A stretch of DNA of 64,000 bases from an uncultured Lachnospiraceae bacterium (GCA_910586725.1 CAJUJL010000001.1:1-64000); one strand, 5' to 3'. Positions 54,901 through 64,000 are shown, counted from the first letter of the stretch. The notes: generated by a model from the letters alone, not told the origin. Made by a program: numbers and translations.

Positions 54901-57900
54901 GCCGTCTGTGCTTTTGCGTTAAGCGTAATAGAGCCGTTCGTTACGGCAACTGTCTGCGCCGCGCCGCGTCCCTGGTCAGACAGTTCGTATACGACAACGT
55001 TCTGCAAATTCTTCCATTCGTCCAGAAGCTCCCAGGTCGTTACACCTCCATCGTAATTCCAGTGATAAAGCTTTTCTTCTTTTGTTTCCCAGTCTTCCCA
55101 CGGAAGAAGATACGTTACGTCGTCTAAAACTTTTGTACCATTCAGGGAAATCGTTCTTTCTATATAGGTGTCGCTGCGCTGCTGCTCTTTTCTGGTTACA
55201 ACAACGGTATCCTTACCGTCAGAGCTCTTTAATGTGATTTCTTTCGCTTTGCTTCCAACCGGAGAAACGTCGCCGTCCTTGCCGGAATAATCCACCCATT
55301 TGGTAATCAGGTAATGCTGTAAAAATTTTGCGGGAAGGTTTTCCGTAAACGTAGTCTTAATATATTCATTATAGCTGTCATTGCTGCTTCCCCAGCCTTC
55401 AAAACCGCTCAATGTGAAATGTCCAAGAAGCGGATTGTCTGCTTCTCCTCCATAGCTTGGGTAGTTCAGTACAAACGAATCTCTCTGATGGTTGCGTAAA
55501 AACCGCATAACTTCCGAGTTATTGCCTTTTCCGGTAGATCCGCCGTAATGACCTTCTGTCGCCCAGTGCTGCCAGGTAGAATCGTATTCACAGGATGTTC
55601 CAAACTCCGTGGAGAATCTCCATCCCAGAGAATTTACCTGCTGCGCGATTTTTCTGGATTCCCAGGAATCCTGATACCATACGTCCAGATAGATGAAGTC
55701 CAAATCTTCCGGATTATCAAGATGCTCCGCTACTGTCTTTTGAATCGTTGCAGCGTCCGGTATCTTTTCTTCTTCCGGTTCTCCCTGTCCGGCTACGCCC
55801 GGCCATTTGTTCTGATAGAGAGACGTCCCGTTTAACTGGTCATAAAGCTGTAAAAATCTCTTATAGCGAAGTCCTGTTCCAAGATCTTTAATTTTATCAA
55901 TTTCATATGAGGCGTCCATCCATCCCCATGTCGTCGGCCGCATAATCTGCGACGGTATAATCAATTCTTCTGAAAATGTCTGCGCTTCCGGGTATGCTTC
56001 CTGTGCATTGACATGGATACCCACCTGCGTATTGTACTGGTGTGCGATTTTGTTCAGTTTCTTAAGGTCTTCAATCCCGCCAAGACGCTCGGCAACGCCG
56101 CCGTATTCCGAGTTTGCGGAATCGTGGCCTTCATTTCCAAATCCTTTTAACATAATAGACTGCGGCAGCCCGTCCGTAGCCAGATAAACTTTCTTTACAT
56201 TATCCGCGCTCTTCATAAACGGATTGGGTCCAAGGCTTCCTAAGTTCATAACAATACGGTAATTGACAAGCTCCGGCACGTTTTCCGAACCGTAGGGATT
56301 GTTCATAATATCGCGGTACGCGATTGCGCCGTCCTGCCAGTCGGTAACGCCGTCATCGTTTAAATCCGGCGCGATGCAGACTTTTGCGCAAGGCAGTTCA
56401 CTGACCGGCGTATGCTCGTATTCGGCTGATTTCGGATCATCGCCGTAATCATAATACCATGCCGAGCTGGTCAGAGAAATCGTATTGCTGCCGTTGTTTC
56501 TGGTAATTCTTCTGTCGCCCGCAGCTTCCGAATTGCTCCACACCCCTGCGCTTAAGCCGTTTGCCGAAAGGAATCCGTAGCCGTAAGTGTCTGTTTCATT
56601 TGCACGAAATCCATTGCTAAAGGTAATTTCCCTGTCTCCGGTGGCATTTACATTACCGGAATTTACCGCTCCTTTGAACTGGGTATCTTCCTGGCCGTCA
56701 TGAATCGTAATCAAATTCAACTGCGGAACTTCAATCGTATTGATTTTCGCACAGCCGCTTCCTTTTGTTATTTTGGTCACTTCCCAGGTCAGATCGTTTT
56801 GGCTGACGGAAACTGTAACTTCCATGTCCATATGAATCTGATTTGCTGCGTCGGTAAAACCCAGCGTGTAAATTGCGCGGTCTTCTTTTTTGTCAAATTT
56901 TTTAAGCACGGGCGTGATGTCCGTCTTATTAATCTTAAATGCGTGAATCTCATTTTCCTGTCCGATAAACGTCCTGCCCGCAGCCGTTCCCGTTTTCATC
57001 TCATACTGCATCACCCTTGGAAACGTCTTGTCGATCGCAGCCTTCATCTCGGACGATTCGATATAAGTGTCATACACGGCATCCTGCTGTTCAGAAAGCT
57101 GAATCGGGTCAACTTGCAGCGCAGCGTCTTTTACCGTAATCGTCACAGAGGCCGCAGCGTATCCCCGCGCAGACACCGCAATTTCATAAGTTCCGTTTTC
57201 AATGCCGCTTATGCTGTATTTTCCCTCCGCATCCGTAACAGCGCTCTGTCCGGCGAGCCTTACCGCAGCGCCCGCCAACGCCTTTCCAGACGGATCCAAA
57301 ACGGTTCCGCTGACCGCATATGTCTGAATTTCCCTTTTCTCCATCACAGATCCAAGAGCCGGAAGCAAAAATTCCCATGTACCGGCGTCCTGATTCGTCT
57401 CTCCGCAGAAGACATCGCGAAACATAAGTTCCGTCTGCACCGTGTCTTTTCCGGCCCGGAATCCAAATTTTCCCTGTCCGTTGACTTCTTTTGCAAAGTC
57501 AAACAACTGAGGATAAGATCCTTTTGAAGTATTGGTTTTCGTTCCTTCTATAATGTCCACCTGAAGCGCTTCATTTAAAAGAGATACGCTGATTGTATAC
57601 TCCTTATTGGCTTCCGGAACCGGAACTTCGGGTGAAAACTTCAAAGAAGCATAATTTTCCTCTGTACCGTTCTTGTACTGATAATACCATTTGCTGTTCT
57701 TGTCGTATCCTATGTACATCCAGTGATCTGCATCCTGATACGTATAGAAAATACCAAGCTTTGCTGTTTCCGCCGGATTTTCATTGACAAAACGCAGTTT
57801 GGTGCGCAGACTTCCATTCAACGGCATCGCAGCCGACTGGTTTAACAGCACGGCTGCGGGCGCCTTGTCCGCACTTGCATAAAAATGACTGTTCCCGTTT

Positions 57901-58040
57901 TGTTCTCCTGCTTTTACATAAGTCCACTGCGCATCCGCAGCTTTTACCTGTATCGCCGGCATACCGGATAACACAGGCATTGCCGCCAGCACAAAGGCAA
58001 GCAGAAAACTCAGTAGTCTTTTTCGAACTACATTCTTCAT
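51960..58040 (-). CDS. Endo-alpha-N-acetylgalactosaminidase (GH101), copy A
   Basis: A 2026-residue secreted enzyme that releases Gal-beta1,3-GalNAc (core 1) from Ser/Thr of mucins. Domains: signal peptide (1-35); jelly-roll (about 36-215); CarboxypepD_reg fold (about 243-307); GH101 supersandwich and barrel (about 325-1048) with nucleophile Asp786 in YLDVWYQ and acid/base Glu812 in FSTEFG, followed by EYDSTWQHWATEGHYGG; two galactose-binding-like domains; BIG2 (about 1415-1490); F5/8C (about 1495-1645); FIVAR-type helices (about 1650-1880); LRR_5 and a lysine-rich tail to KKITVKNIK. The start has GGAGG 10 nt upstream. No LPxTG. Family is secure, substrate known from the family. Confidence 0.95.
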   Translation of the reverse strand: MKNVVRKRLLSFLLAFVLAAMPVLSGMPAIQVKAADAQWTYVKAGEQNGNSHFYASADKAPAAVLLNQSAAMPLNGSLRTKLRFVNENPAETAKLGIFYTYQDADHWMYIGYDKNSKWYYQYKNGTEENYASLKFSPEVPVPEANKEYTISVSLLNEALQVDIIEGTKTNTSKGSYPQLFDFAKEVNGQGKFGFRAGKDTVQTELMFRDVFCGETNQDAGTWEFLLPALGSVMEKREIQTYAVSGTVLDPSGKALAGAAVRLAGQSAVTDAEGKYSISGIENGTYEIAVSARGYAAASVTITVKDAALQVDPIQLSEQQDAVYDTYIESSEMKAAIDKTFPRVMQYEMKTGTAAGRTFIGQENEIHAFKINKTDITPVLKKFDKKEDRAIYTLGFTDAANQIHMDMEVTVSVSQNDLTWEVTKITKGSGCAKINTIEVPQLNLITIHDGQEDTQFKGAVNSGNVNATGDREITFSNGFRANETDTYGYGFLSANGLSAGVWSNSEAAGDRRITRNNGSNTISLTSSAWYYDYGDDPKSAEYEHTPVSELPCAKVCIAPDLNDDGVTDWQDGAIAYRDIMNNPYGSENVPELVNYRIVMNLGSLGPNPFMKSADNVKKVYLATDGLPQSIMLKGFGNEGHDSANSEYGGVAERLGGIEDLKKLNKIAHQYNTQVGIHVNAQEAYPEAQTFSEELIIPSQIMRPTTWGWMDASYEIDKIKDLGTGLRYKRFLQLYDQLNGTSLYQNKWPGVAGQGEPEEEKIPDAATIQKTVAEHLDNPEDLDFIYLDVWYQDSWESRKIAQQVNSLGWRFSTEFGTSCEYDSTWQHWATEGHYGGSTGKGNNSEVMRFLRNHQRDSFVLNYPSYGGEADNPLLGHFTLSGFEGWGSSNDSYNEYIKTTFTENLPAKFLQHYLITKWVDYSGKDGDVSPVGSKAKEITLKSSDGKDTVVVTRKEQQRSDTYIERTISLNGTKVLDDVTYLLPWEDWETKEEKLYHWNYDGGVTTWELLDEWKNLQNVVVYELSDQGRGAAQTVAVTNGSITLNAKAQTAYVVVKGEEAPKKLKNNFGEGAYVTDPGFHTYAGTGEGTPLNGEVWTGDIADASVRVKKVNTGNQYLMITDPTKDIAISTQLNSLTPGQNYVAQIYVNNQSDVKATLEISGAKETVSNYSLRSLAENYNQADAHSTRAVGGSKMQIMQVSFVASSETATFTLKREAGEGATHFDDIRIVPKTLYNFRSDGTFVQDFESVVQGYYPFVLGPAQGVTDPVTHLAEYHAPYSQSGWGSRILDDVISGQWTLKHHGSNNGIIYRTIPQNFHFEPNQIYEVSFDYQSGSANSYCIAVGDEGANMKLLPYLDKTAASDVGKKSFTRNYCFNITGAESGQTWFGLYSNGKQESGDMGQRDFMMDNLVIRKVDTAKEVMTIDKDSIVFKGTKNGTAQITASVTGENPKITYASANPAIATVSQDGTVTPVAYGDTVISVVGKSGKDVFVKSVNVTVLRSGKDNRIERAYANAAQGGEGADKAIDGDTDTLWHTTYSGFTVSESNPAILTIKLNEGEPLTAVRFQQRAGGGSNGKIYQYRFAWGTEYNPNTHALTGGSVSDILTTSEEERKDGAWINLDFSQIDQNAVKYLQIQVLQGHGSFASMAEFEAFHYADYEGAEPDANAVDKQELVKTMQDLAGMNTYGLSEEAIEKINQSIEAANATLVSSSASASDVAAVIDAMNKLKGDSLSGKKAELQAIIAKYAGIDSSKYTPDSARIFDNALKDAQLAVSKSASSFDLNNAIHVLQSAYEGLIERTDEPAEAVVAARNSLNAALSSVLSKINEGQKNYTDESWKALTAAYQEAKAWAGSWNDVQMTRQQRKLMKALDGLVQKQELITPPPIEQKEQEFTVGGRKYQIISEEKKTVKLVKGKNEKNATIDTVKYKSVKYTVVEVAGSAFKNCGKLKKVVIGAKVTRLAKNAFRNCKKISKIQFKGKKLPSMKNAFSGIKKKPTVTVHKTLKKNAKVKKNTLSKLKKAGLKKITVKNIK

Positions 58041-58090
58041 AGTAAAAATACCTCCTTCTCCTTTTTCCCTTATGACAATTTGTAATTCTT

Positions 58091-58119
58091 ATTATCTCAT
58101 AAAATTTGTACAAAATCAA
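58091..58119 (-). promoter_or_regulatory. Predicted promoter of GH101 gene A
   Basis: On the minus strand TTGATT and GATAAT are separated by 17 bp, about 50 nt before the ATG. Confidence 0.6.
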
Positions 58120-58165
58120 CGTTGTATACGCAAAATCGCATGACGGATAATGCCTACTTCACGCA

Positions 58166-58212
58166 ACAAAAAGGGTATCCCCAAAACCGCTCTGCGGCAT
58201 TGGAAATACCCT
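58166..58212 (-). terminator. Terminator downstream of GH101 gene B
   Basis: On the minus strand AGGGTATTTCCAA and TTGGGGATACCCT pair around a loop of about 15 nt, followed by TTTTTGTTG. It separates the two GH101 genes, so each is transcribed independently. Confidence 0.85.
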
Positions 58213-58233
58213 CTTCTTATTCAGACTTACGCT

Positions 58234-61200
58234 TTATTTTATTTTGCTTTTCTTAATGCCGGCTTTTACAAGCTGGTTTTTCAGCTTCTTGTTTTTCTTT
58301 AAGTTCTTCGGTAATTTTACGCTGATTTTCTTTGTGCTGCATTTCTTGAATGCCTTTTTATTTACCTTGTTTAATTTTTTGCCAACATTTATTTTGTTTA
58401 ATCTCTTACAGTTATAGAATGCATTTGCTTCTATTGTCTTTATATTGTTGCCGAGGATAACGGTTTTTAGCTTTCTGCAATTTTTAAACGCCTTGCTGCC
58501 AATTGCCGTTACGGTGCATTTTACGCCTTCGAAAGTTACCGTAGCAGGAATTTTCACAGTAGCCTTATCCTTGGCTTTTACAAGCTTAACCGTCTTTTTG
58601 TCAATGCTTGTTACCTTGTATTTCATTCCTGTCTTTGCATCGGTATATTCTGTCAGCTTTAATCCTCCGGCCGGCGCTTCCACAAGGCCCTTCTGAGCGT
58701 CAGCAAGCGCTTTCTGCAATTTCAAAAGCAGATCCAGATCATTGGAATTTTTGCCGGCCTCAGCCGCTTCATATGCGGCCAGAAACGCGTTCCAGCTCTC
58801 CGTCGTGTAATTTCTCTGACCGGCATTTTTGATGCCCGCCGCTGAAGTAAGCGCCGCCGTAAGCATTCTCTGCGTAAATTTCACATTTGTCTCCAGCTGG
58901 CTTTCCGCTTTCAATAATGCGTCGTAGAGCGCTCCAATGTTGCCTGTTCCGGAATTCAATGAAGCAAAAGCGTTTCCATATGCGTTAATGAATGCATTCC
59001 AGCTGCCCGCTTCAAAATCTCCCTGCCCCATAAGGATTCTTTCCTCTGCGGCTTTTAATGCAAGTCCCAATCTTTCTTTTTGCTCCTGGGCATTTGTCCG
59101 GAATGAATGCTGCGCATTTTCCAAACTTACCAGCAAGTCGTTTAACTTCGTCACATCGGTAAGTGACTGACCGGCTTCCGCTGCAGCATATGCATCTGTA
59201 AACGCATTCCAGCTCTCTGCCGTATAATCTCCTTTTCCGGCGTCTTTTACGACTTTTGCCGCATCCAGGGCCGCTTTCAGGTCTTTTTGCGCTTTCTGCG
59301 CACCGGTTTGCAGATTTTCCATTGCTTTACTTAACGCCTGCTGCAAACGAACCAGCTGCGCCGGATCAGTAATATCCGTACCCGCGCCTGCCGCCTGATA
59401 TGCGTCCATGTACGCATTCCAGCTCTCTGCCGTATAACCGCCCGAATTTGTCGTTCCAATTGCGTTTGCCTTCGTGATTTCTTCTGTCAATTTCTGTCTT
59501 GCAGCCGCCTCATTCACGACAAGGCCGTTCTGTGCGTTCACAAGCGTCTGATGCAGTTCGGCCAATGCATTTGCATCCGTACCGCCCGCTCCGGCAACAG
59601 CCGCCTGATATGCCGTCTCAAACGCCGCCCAGCTTGCTTCGGAATACTCGCCGGCCCCGGCGTCATATACCGTCTTTGCTTCCGCCAGCACGCTTGTCAA
59701 AGCCGCTTTTACGCCCGTGTTCCATATTTCCGCGTTTGCCGTCATATTTGTATTTTCCGCGGGCGTATTATTACTTCCTACTTTATCCAGCATGATTTCC
59801 GCAATGGAAGCGTGGCCGTTCTGTCCCTGCATAACCTGTATCTGGAGATATTTTCCTTTCGCTCCGGACGGAAGGACGCAGATTTCCTTTTCTCCCTGTC
59901 CCGTCTTGGAAGCCGTAATAACATCTGTAGACGATACGTTGCCCGTAATTTCATGAGTCTGCGGGTTGTAATTGTCTCCGACTACGCATTTGTATTTCTG
60001 CACCAGTCCGTTTACGTTATTCGATCTCTGTAAAATCGTAACTCTGTTGTAATTCGATATGCTGTCTCCGTCTTCAATCAAAACAGTGATTAGCGCCGGA
60101 TTGGATTCCGATACCTGAAAACCTGCCGCCCAATCCGAATGCCACTGCGTTCCCACGGATCCGTCTATTGCATTTGCCGCATAATCCTGGTCGCCGGCAG
60201 ATTCCGTATTGGCCCATACGCCTTTCCATTTCGCCGTTTTCTGATCTTTTTCATCCAGTTCAAAGTTCTCTGTAAAAGATAATTTACTCTTCAAGGTAAT
60301 TTCTTCAAACCCGATCGTAGTCGCCGCCGAAACTTCAGCGTCTCCAAAGCCGGTAAAATATGCCTTGCATTTCTTGTTATCCTGCGGATCTACAACGAGC
60401 CGCACAATATCCGGATTGGATGAAGTCCATGTAACCGCGTTCCGGTTATCCAGTTCACTCTCAAAAGCAACTTCCAGCTCAACCGGATCTTTCGCGGAAG
60501 TAACGGAAGCGGAAGACGGACTTAGCGCCGCTCCAACCTTCCTTACTTTCAGATTGTCAAGTATAAAATCTGTCTGGCCGTAGCTTTTTTCTTGTCCTGA
60601 CGGGATCGGCACGCCCTGGCTTGCGATCCCAAACCATGACTGTCCGCTCTTAGACGCCGTCATCGTAAATGTATATCTCTTCGTTACAGACTTCTGCCCT
60701 TTCTGCTCAGCCGCCGTTTTATCCATCCAGCCGGACATCCATGTTACGTCTTCGCCGTCTCCGGCAACCACATAGTAAGAGTTTTCCCAGCCCGCCTGAT
60801 AATCAAAGCTGATTTCATACAGTGCGTTTTCCTCCAGATGGAGATTCTGCGGAATCGTACGGTAAATGATACCGTTGTTGCTTCCATGATGTTTCAAAGA
60901 CCAGTTTCCGCCGATTACGTCGTCCAGAATAATATTTCCCCATCCGGACTGCGTATAGGGATCATGACGCTCCGATAAATGCGTCACCTGATCGTCTACG
61001 CCCTGCGCCGGTCCCATAACAAACGGATATAACCCGCCGACTACCGACTCAAAATCCTGTTCAAAGCTTCCGTCCGCTTTAAAATTGTCAAGCGTTTTCT
61101 CGACAATGCGGATGTCGTCAAAATAGGTGACTCCTTTTCCCGCTTCACGTTCCAGAATTAATGTCGCATTCTTATCCTTTGCGGTAAAGGAAACCAGCAT

Positions 61201-64000
61201 TGTCTGCATCATGCTTCCTTCCACTGCATTGATGTTATGCGCATCGCATCTCGGATAATTCTGAGCAAGAGATTTCAAGGTATAATTTGAAACCGCTTTT
61301 GTGCCCCCGATTACCTTGATCCATGCTTTCGCATCGCTCCTGTTGTCTACGTAAACCTGGGCGACATAATTTGTTCCCGGTTTTAAATCTGTGATTTTCG
61401 TTGCTACCGTCTGTTTCCCATGTTCATTGCCCATGCGCAGATATTTGTTGCCGCTTTTTACGCGCACAACTCTGGCGTCGGTAATATCGCCTGTCCAGAC
61501 ATTGCCGTCCAGCACGCTGCCGTCGCCCGTACCCGCATAACTGTTAAATCCGGTATCCGCCACATGCGCGTCATTGCTCCATTCTTCCACTGTCTTTAAA
61601 GTAGCGGACGTTCCTTTTAAAACAACATACGGCGTATCTTTTTCCGCCTGAAGCGTAATCTTTCCTCCGGAAACCCGAACTGTTTTACAATCCGTCCTTC
61701 CCGCATCCGTCAGAGTATAAACCTTTACGTTTGCAAGATTCGTCCATCCCTGCGGCAAATCCCATGTTGTGGTCCCGCCGTCATAATTGTAGTGATACAG
61801 CTTCTCTTCGCCGTTGTCACTGTCTGTCCAGGGAAGCAGGTATTTCACATCATCCAGAATTTTCCTGCCGTTTAACGTAATTGTTCTCTCAACATAATCA
61901 TCCTGCCTCTGCGCTTCGTTTCTGGTTACGACTACCGTTTCCGCTCCGTCGTCGCTCTTTAATGTAATCTGTTTTTCATGGTTGCCTGTCGGAGACGTAT
62001 CCCCTTCGTAATTTTCCCATTTGTAAACTTTATAATGCTGCAAAAATTTCGTAGGCAGATTAATTGCGAATGTCTTTGTAATGTAGGAATCAAAATTGTT
62101 ATTGCTGCCCCATCCTTCAAAACCTCCAAGATCGAAACCTCCAAGCAGCGGGTTATCCGCAGCTCCGTGATAACTTGGCCAGTTCAAAACAAAGGAATCC
62201 TTCTGATGATTGCGGATAAAACGGATCACGTCGCTGTTAATTCCTTTCATTGCCGCGCCGCCGTAATGGCCTTCCGTTGCCCAGTGCTGCCATGTGGAAT
62301 CGTATTCTCCCTCATAACCAAACTCAGTGGAAAATCTCCATCCAAGCGTATTAAACTGTTTTGCAATTTTTCTTGTCTCCCAGGAATCTCCATACCATAC
62401 ATCCAGGTACATAAAGTCGAGATTGTTTGCCGCGCCTTTATTTGCCGCAACGGTTTCTGCAATGACATTTGGAGCAGCTACCGTTTCATCTTCTCCTTCT
62501 CCCACAACGCCCGGCCATGGATTTGCATAAAGAGAAGTTCCGTTTAACTGATCGTAAAGCTGCAAAAGACGTTTGAACCTTAGTCCGCTTCCAAGATCGT
62601 ATGCCCGGTCAATCGTAAAGGACTGATCCAGCCATCCCCATCCCTTGCTTCCCGGACCCTGAATCAACTGGTCCGAAAAACTCTGCGCTTCCGGATAGGC
62701 TTCCTGCGCATTGATATGGATTCCCGTCTGCGTATGATATTTGTGTGCAATTGCATTCAGTTTTTTCAGATCTTCCAGACCGCCTAAGCGCTCCGCAATA
62801 TTGCCGTATTCGGAGTTTGCCGAATCATGGCCTTCGCTTCCATACCCTTTCATCATAACCGCCTGCGGAAGACCGTCTGTCGCCAGATAGACTTTCTTGA
62901 TATTATCGGCTACCTTCAAATATGGATTTGTGGCCTGGCTGCTGAAGTTCATGGAAATTCTGTAATTTACCAGGTCTTTCGTGTTTTCGGAACCATATGG
63001 ATTGTTCATGATGTCACGGTACGCAATCGCGCCGTCCTGCCAATCCACAAGTCCGTCCTTATTCGTATCGCCGGCAAAGCAAACTTTTACGCACGGCAGA
63101 TCGCTGACCGGAACACCGTTTGCAACGCCTTCATATACGGTAGGCTGTTCAGAAAAATTGAAACTTGATTCATTGTTGTAATCATAATACCATTCCGCGC
63201 TCGTTAACGACATGCTGTTTAATCCGTTGTTGCGCTTCAGGCGGTTATCGGATCCCATCTCCGAATTGCTCCATACGCCCGCGCTGACTCCGTCCGCAGA
63301 CAAAAATCCATATGCGTATCTTTTGGATGCATTTGCATAAAAACCGTCCTCGAATGTACGAAGATCGTCACCGCTGTCGTTGACATTTCCGGAAATTGTC
63401 GCGCCCATAAACTGTGCATCGCTCTGTCCTTCCGTAATTGTCACAAGATTCAACTTCGGAACTTCGATCGTATTGATCTTTACGCAGTCCGGTCCTTTCT
63501 TAATCTCGGTGGCTTCCCAGGTCAGATGGTTGTCGGCAACCGAAATCTTTACCGTCATCTTCAAATCAATGCCGGACTGGTTCAGTGTCATCTGATATAT
63601 GGCATGATCCGCATTCACCTGCACCTTGTCCAGAACCGGAACAATTTCCACGCCGTTTATCTTAATGACAGACAACGCCGTTTCCTGTGCATCTACCGTC
63701 TTCTCGCTGCCGTCTGCCTTGTATTTATACTGATACACTTGCGGGAAAGTCTCGCTGACCGCTGCTTTTAAATTACCGCTTTCAATCCAGTTATTATATG
63801 AAACGGCTGTTTTTTTCTCCAGCTGAACGGAAGATGGAAGCGTAACTTCCGCACCGTTGACCGTTATGCCGGAAACCACTTGCGCAACATAACCTTTCGC
63901 GGATACAACCGCTTCATAGGTTCCGTTTTCTACCGCAAGGGCAAACGAACCGTCCTGTCCCGTCTTAACATTGTCTGCTCCAATTCTCATTGTCGCGCCC
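58234..64000 (-). CDS. Endo-alpha-N-acetylgalactosaminidase (GH101), copy B (5' end beyond window)
   Basis: The frame is open to the window edge, so the signal peptide and N-terminal domain are missing. The visible 1918+ residues begin in a CarboxypepD_reg domain, then GH101 (about 63770-61600) with the nucleophile Asp at 62401-62403 (YLDVWYGDSWETRK) and the acid/base Glu at 62323-62325 (RFSTEFGYEGEYD). After that come galactose-binding-like domains, a BIG-like domain, an F5/8C domain, five FIVAR repeats of about 70 residues (59740-58690), LRR_5 and a lysine-rich tail ending AGIKKSKIK. It is a diverged tandem paralogue of copy A. The 26-residue Asp-Glu spacing equals copy A. Confidence 0.93.
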   Translation of the reverse strand, partial: GATMRIGADNVKTGQDGSFALAVENGTYEAVVSAKGYVAQVVSGITVNGAEVTLPSSVQLEKKTAVSYNNWIESGNLKAAVSETFPQVYQYKYKADGSEKTVDAQETALSVIKINGVEIVPVLDKVQVNADHAIYQMTLNQSGIDLKMTVKISVADNHLTWEATEIKKGPDCVKINTIEVPKLNLVTITEGQSDAQFMGATISGNVNDSGDDLRTFEDGFYANASKRYAYGFLSADGVSAGVWSNSEMGSDNRLKRNNGLNSMSLTSAEWYYDYNNESSFNFSEQPTVYEGVANGVPVSDLPCVKVCFAGDTNKDGLVDWQDGAIAYRDIMNNPYGSENTKDLVNYRISMNFSSQATNPYLKVADNIKKVYLATDGLPQAVMMKGYGSEGHDSANSEYGNIAERLGGLEDLKKLNAIAHKYHTQTGIHINAQEAYPEAQSFSDQLIQGPGSKGWGWLDQSFTIDRAYDLGSGLRFKRLLQLYDQLNGTSLYANPWPGVVGEGEDETVAAPNVIAETVAANKGAANNLDFMYLDVWYGDSWETRKIAKQFNTLGWRFSTEFGYEGEYDSTWQHWATEGHYGGAAMKGINSDVIRFIRNHQKDSFVLNWPSYHGAADNPLLGGFDLGGFEGWGSNNNFDSYITKTFAINLPTKFLQHYKVYKWENYEGDTSPTGNHEKQITLKSDDGAETVVVTRNEAQRQDDYVERTITLNGRKILDDVKYLLPWTDSDNGEEKLYHYNYDGGTTTWDLPQGWTNLANVKVYTLTDAGRTDCKTVRVSGGKITLQAEKDTPYVVLKGTSATLKTVEEWSNDAHVADTGFNSYAGTGDGSVLDGNVWTGDITDARVVRVKSGNKYLRMGNEHGKQTVATKITDLKPGTNYVAQVYVDNRSDAKAWIKVIGGTKAVSNYTLKSLAQNYPRCDAHNINAVEGSMMQTMLVSFTAKDKNATLILEREAGKGVTYFDDIRIVEKTLDNFKADGSFEQDFESVVGGLYPFVMGPAQGVDDQVTHLSERHDPYTQSGWGNIILDDVIGGNWSLKHHGSNNGIIYRTIPQNLHLEENALYEISFDYQAGWENSYYVVAGDGEDVTWMSGWMDKTAAEQKGQKSVTKRYTFTMTASKSGQSWFGIASQGVPIPSGQEKSYGQTDFILDNLKVRKVGAALSPSSASVTSAKDPVELEVAFESELDNRNAVTWTSSNPDIVRLVVDPQDNKKCKAYFTGFGDAEVSAATTIGFEEITLKSKLSFTENFELDEKDQKTAKWKGVWANTESAGDQDYAANAIDGSVGTQWHSDWAAGFQVSESNPALITVLIEDGDSISNYNRVTILQRSNNVNGLVQKYKCVVGDNYNPQTHEITGNVSSTDVITASKTGQGEKEICVLPSGAKGKYLQIQVMQGQNGHASIAEIMLDKVGSNNTPAENTNMTANAEIWNTGVKAALTSVLAEAKTVYDAGAGEYSEASWAAFETAYQAAVAGAGGTDANALAELHQTLVNAQNGLVVNEAAARQKLTEEITKANAIGTTNSGGYTAESWNAYMDAYQAAGAGTDITDPAQLVRLQQALSKAMENLQTGAQKAQKDLKAALDAAKVVKDAGKGDYTAESWNAFTDAYAAAEAGQSLTDVTKLNDLLVSLENAQHSFRTNAQEQKERLGLALKAAEERILMGQGDFEAGSWNAFINAYGNAFASLNSGTGNIGALYDALLKAESQLETNVKFTQRMLTAALTSAAGIKNAGQRNYTTESWNAFLAAYEAAEAGKNSNDLDLLLKLQKALADAQKGLVEAPAGGLKLTEYTDAKTGMKYKVTSIDKKTVKLVKAKDKATVKIPATVTFEGVKCTVTAIGSKAFKNCRKLKTVILGNNIKTIEANAFYNCKRLNKINVGKKLNKVNKKAFKKCSTKKISVKLPKNLKKNKKLKNQLVKAGIKKSKIK
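58680..59740 (-). repeat. Five FIVAR-encoding repeats of about 210 bp
   Basis: Tandem units each encode a helical repeat with the core YTAESWNAF (or close variant) followed by AYxAAxAG. Units are similar enough at DNA level for recombination to change their number. Confidence 0.8.

Overview
The window looks like chromosome of a spore-forming, low-to-mid GC Firmicute, most likely a gut Lachnospiraceae-type Clostridium. The evidence is SpoVAD/SpoVAE, the LL-diaminopimelate aminotransferase route to DAP, strong AGGAGG ribosome sites, a tmRNA with a tag ending YAA, tRNA-Gly without an encoded CCA, and large secreted mucin-degrading proteins with FIVAR, BIG2 and LRR_5 modules. Assignments rest on motifs read by eye; no database search was possible.

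Layout. 0-4 kb: minus-strand hisA, dapF, dapL and nfo. 4-10 kb: a secreted M60 mucin peptidase behind an O-antigen-ligase-like membrane protein. 10-19 kb: guaB, PAP2 phosphatase, acidic lipoprotein, spoVAE/spoVAD, ilvE, ybjQ, a secreted BIG2 protein, a TerD/AIM24 pair and tRNA-Gly(CCC). 19-25 kb: a MacAB-like ABC exporter operon with two different adaptor proteins, then a DUF4190-like membrane protein. 25-29 kb: Cu/Zn SOD and a metal-efflux operon (HMA protein, P-type ATPase, ArsR regulator) with a clear operator. 29-35 kb: DUF1836 protein, YerC/TrpR-like regulator, orphan solute-binding lipoprotein, small membrane protein, two aminotransferases and a chemotaxis receptor. 35-40 kb: secG-rnr-smpB-ssrA (ribosome rescue and RNA decay), then enolase. 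40-48 kb: an unknown membrane protein, a TetM-like GTPase fused to a Rae1/YacP-type NYN nuclease, a HEAT-repeat methyltransferase, DegV and an amidase. 48-64 kb: a secreted LRR_5 protein with a GH101-like N-terminus but no catalytic domain, a decayed Rpn-type gene, and two tandem giant GH101 endo-alpha-N-acetylgalactosaminidases, the second cut by the window edge.

Two themes stand out. The first is host mucin use: M60 enzymes cut O-glycoproteins and GH101 enzymes release core-1 disaccharides. The two GH101 proteins and their non-catalytic neighbour share a C-terminal LRR_5 plus lysine-rich tail that could hold them at the cell surface. The second is ribosome surveillance: the GTPase-NYN fusion joins a ribosome-binding translation GTPase to a ribosome-dependent mRNase fold, a few kb from ssrA/smpB/rnr. 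I consider this fusion the best candidate for an undescribed system. A dispersed hairpin element of about 100 bp occurs three times at gene ends.
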